64,000 bases of DNA from Petrolisthes cinctipes (Eukaryota > Arthropoda > Malacostraca > Decapoda > Porcellanidae). The notes beneath the pieces are model-generated. The model saw only the letters and a program-made list of their open reading frames with translations, ran no database searches and was not told the origin of the DNA. The number at the start of each line of letters is the position of its first letter. The first letter of the stretch is position 1. Below are positions 63,901 through 64,000 of this stretch, piece by piece. Location of the stretch: the NCBI GenBank assembly GCA_033782935.1, contig JAWQEG010000259.1, forward strand, positions 2,396,001-2,460,000. Reading direction: 5' to 3'. A program made the translations under genes and the position numbers.

Positions 63901-64000
63901 TGAATTTTTGGGTGTTTTGAGCCTGAATTTGAGATGTAAACGGGTATTGAAGATGCATGCACATATCGACTTTTTGCACCTAAAATATCGATTTTGAGCA
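51956..64000. repeat. 176-bp satellite array, right flank (runs off window)
   Basis: About 68 further monomers of the same family, more diverged from each other. Parts repeat with other multi-monomer periods: 55917-56237 matches the region ending at 57329-57862 with a 1412-bp offset, and 56481-56783 matches 58070-58372 with a 1589-bp offset. Towards the right end many monomers have lost a few bases after ATATAAACG (AAACGATACAG, AAACGGTACAG). No other feature interrupts the array. Confidence 0.95.

Noticed and set aside
34042..64000. Well over one hundred minus-strand ORFs of 60-213 aa (MLKIDILGAQSRYVHAS-type) that look like a protein family
   Set aside because: They follow the satellite monomer. 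176 is not a multiple of three, so every unit shifts frame and the same bases are read in all three frames. The minus strand is simply poor in stops. There is no sign of coding constraint.
34042..64000. CRISPR-like array
   Set aside because: The whole 176-bp unit repeats without unique spacers, and the context is eukaryotic satellite DNA.

Overview
This is a eukaryotic, AT-rich window that is mostly transposable elements and satellite DNA. I infer an arthropod, most likely a decapod crustacean. The support is a degenerate (TTAGG)n tract (arthropod telomere motif), many long (TA)n microsatellites, Penelope-like elements, Ty3/gypsy elements with and without env, and spliced cysteine-rich secretory exons. 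The species cannot be fixed from the sequence.

Layout. 1-5.3 kb holds repeated foldback MITEs whose ends carry TTAA, one unrelated TIR MITE and the first coding exon (signal peptide, 3776-3826) of a secreted cysteine-rich gene on the + strand. Further exons with matching splice phases lie at 15913-16078, 17370-17487 and 19182-19315. The 12 kb intron after exon 1 carries a nearly intact Penelope-like retroelement (5.6-8.7 kb, - strand), a fragment of a second one (9.85-10.04 kb) and a Gmr1-like Ty3/gypsy element (10.04-15.8 kb, - strand). In that element integrase precedes RNase H and the reverse transcriptase core is missing. Three copies of a TA-flanked MITE sit at 8.9, 16.6 and 19.4 kb. 20.1-23.1 kb is a broken non-LTR retrotransposon, itself interrupted by a 256-bp insertion with a TTAGG-like tract.

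25.1-34.04 kb is a complete LTR element on the - strand of the errantivirus type: two LTRs, one long open gag-pol, and an env reading frame broken by one in-frame stop codon. Its 5' LTR abuts satellite DNA directly.

34.04-64.0 kb is one tandem array of a monomer close to 176 bp, running off the window. The monomer is itself two diverged 88-bp halves. In 38481-51955 the monomers form a higher-order repeat: four successive blocks of 3325, 3502, 3324 and 3324 bp (19 or 20 monomers), nearly identical to each other while monomers inside a block differ. The array resembles primate alpha satellite in organisation and could be (peri)centromeric. The many short minus-strand ORFs in it are by-products of a stop-poor strand, not genes.
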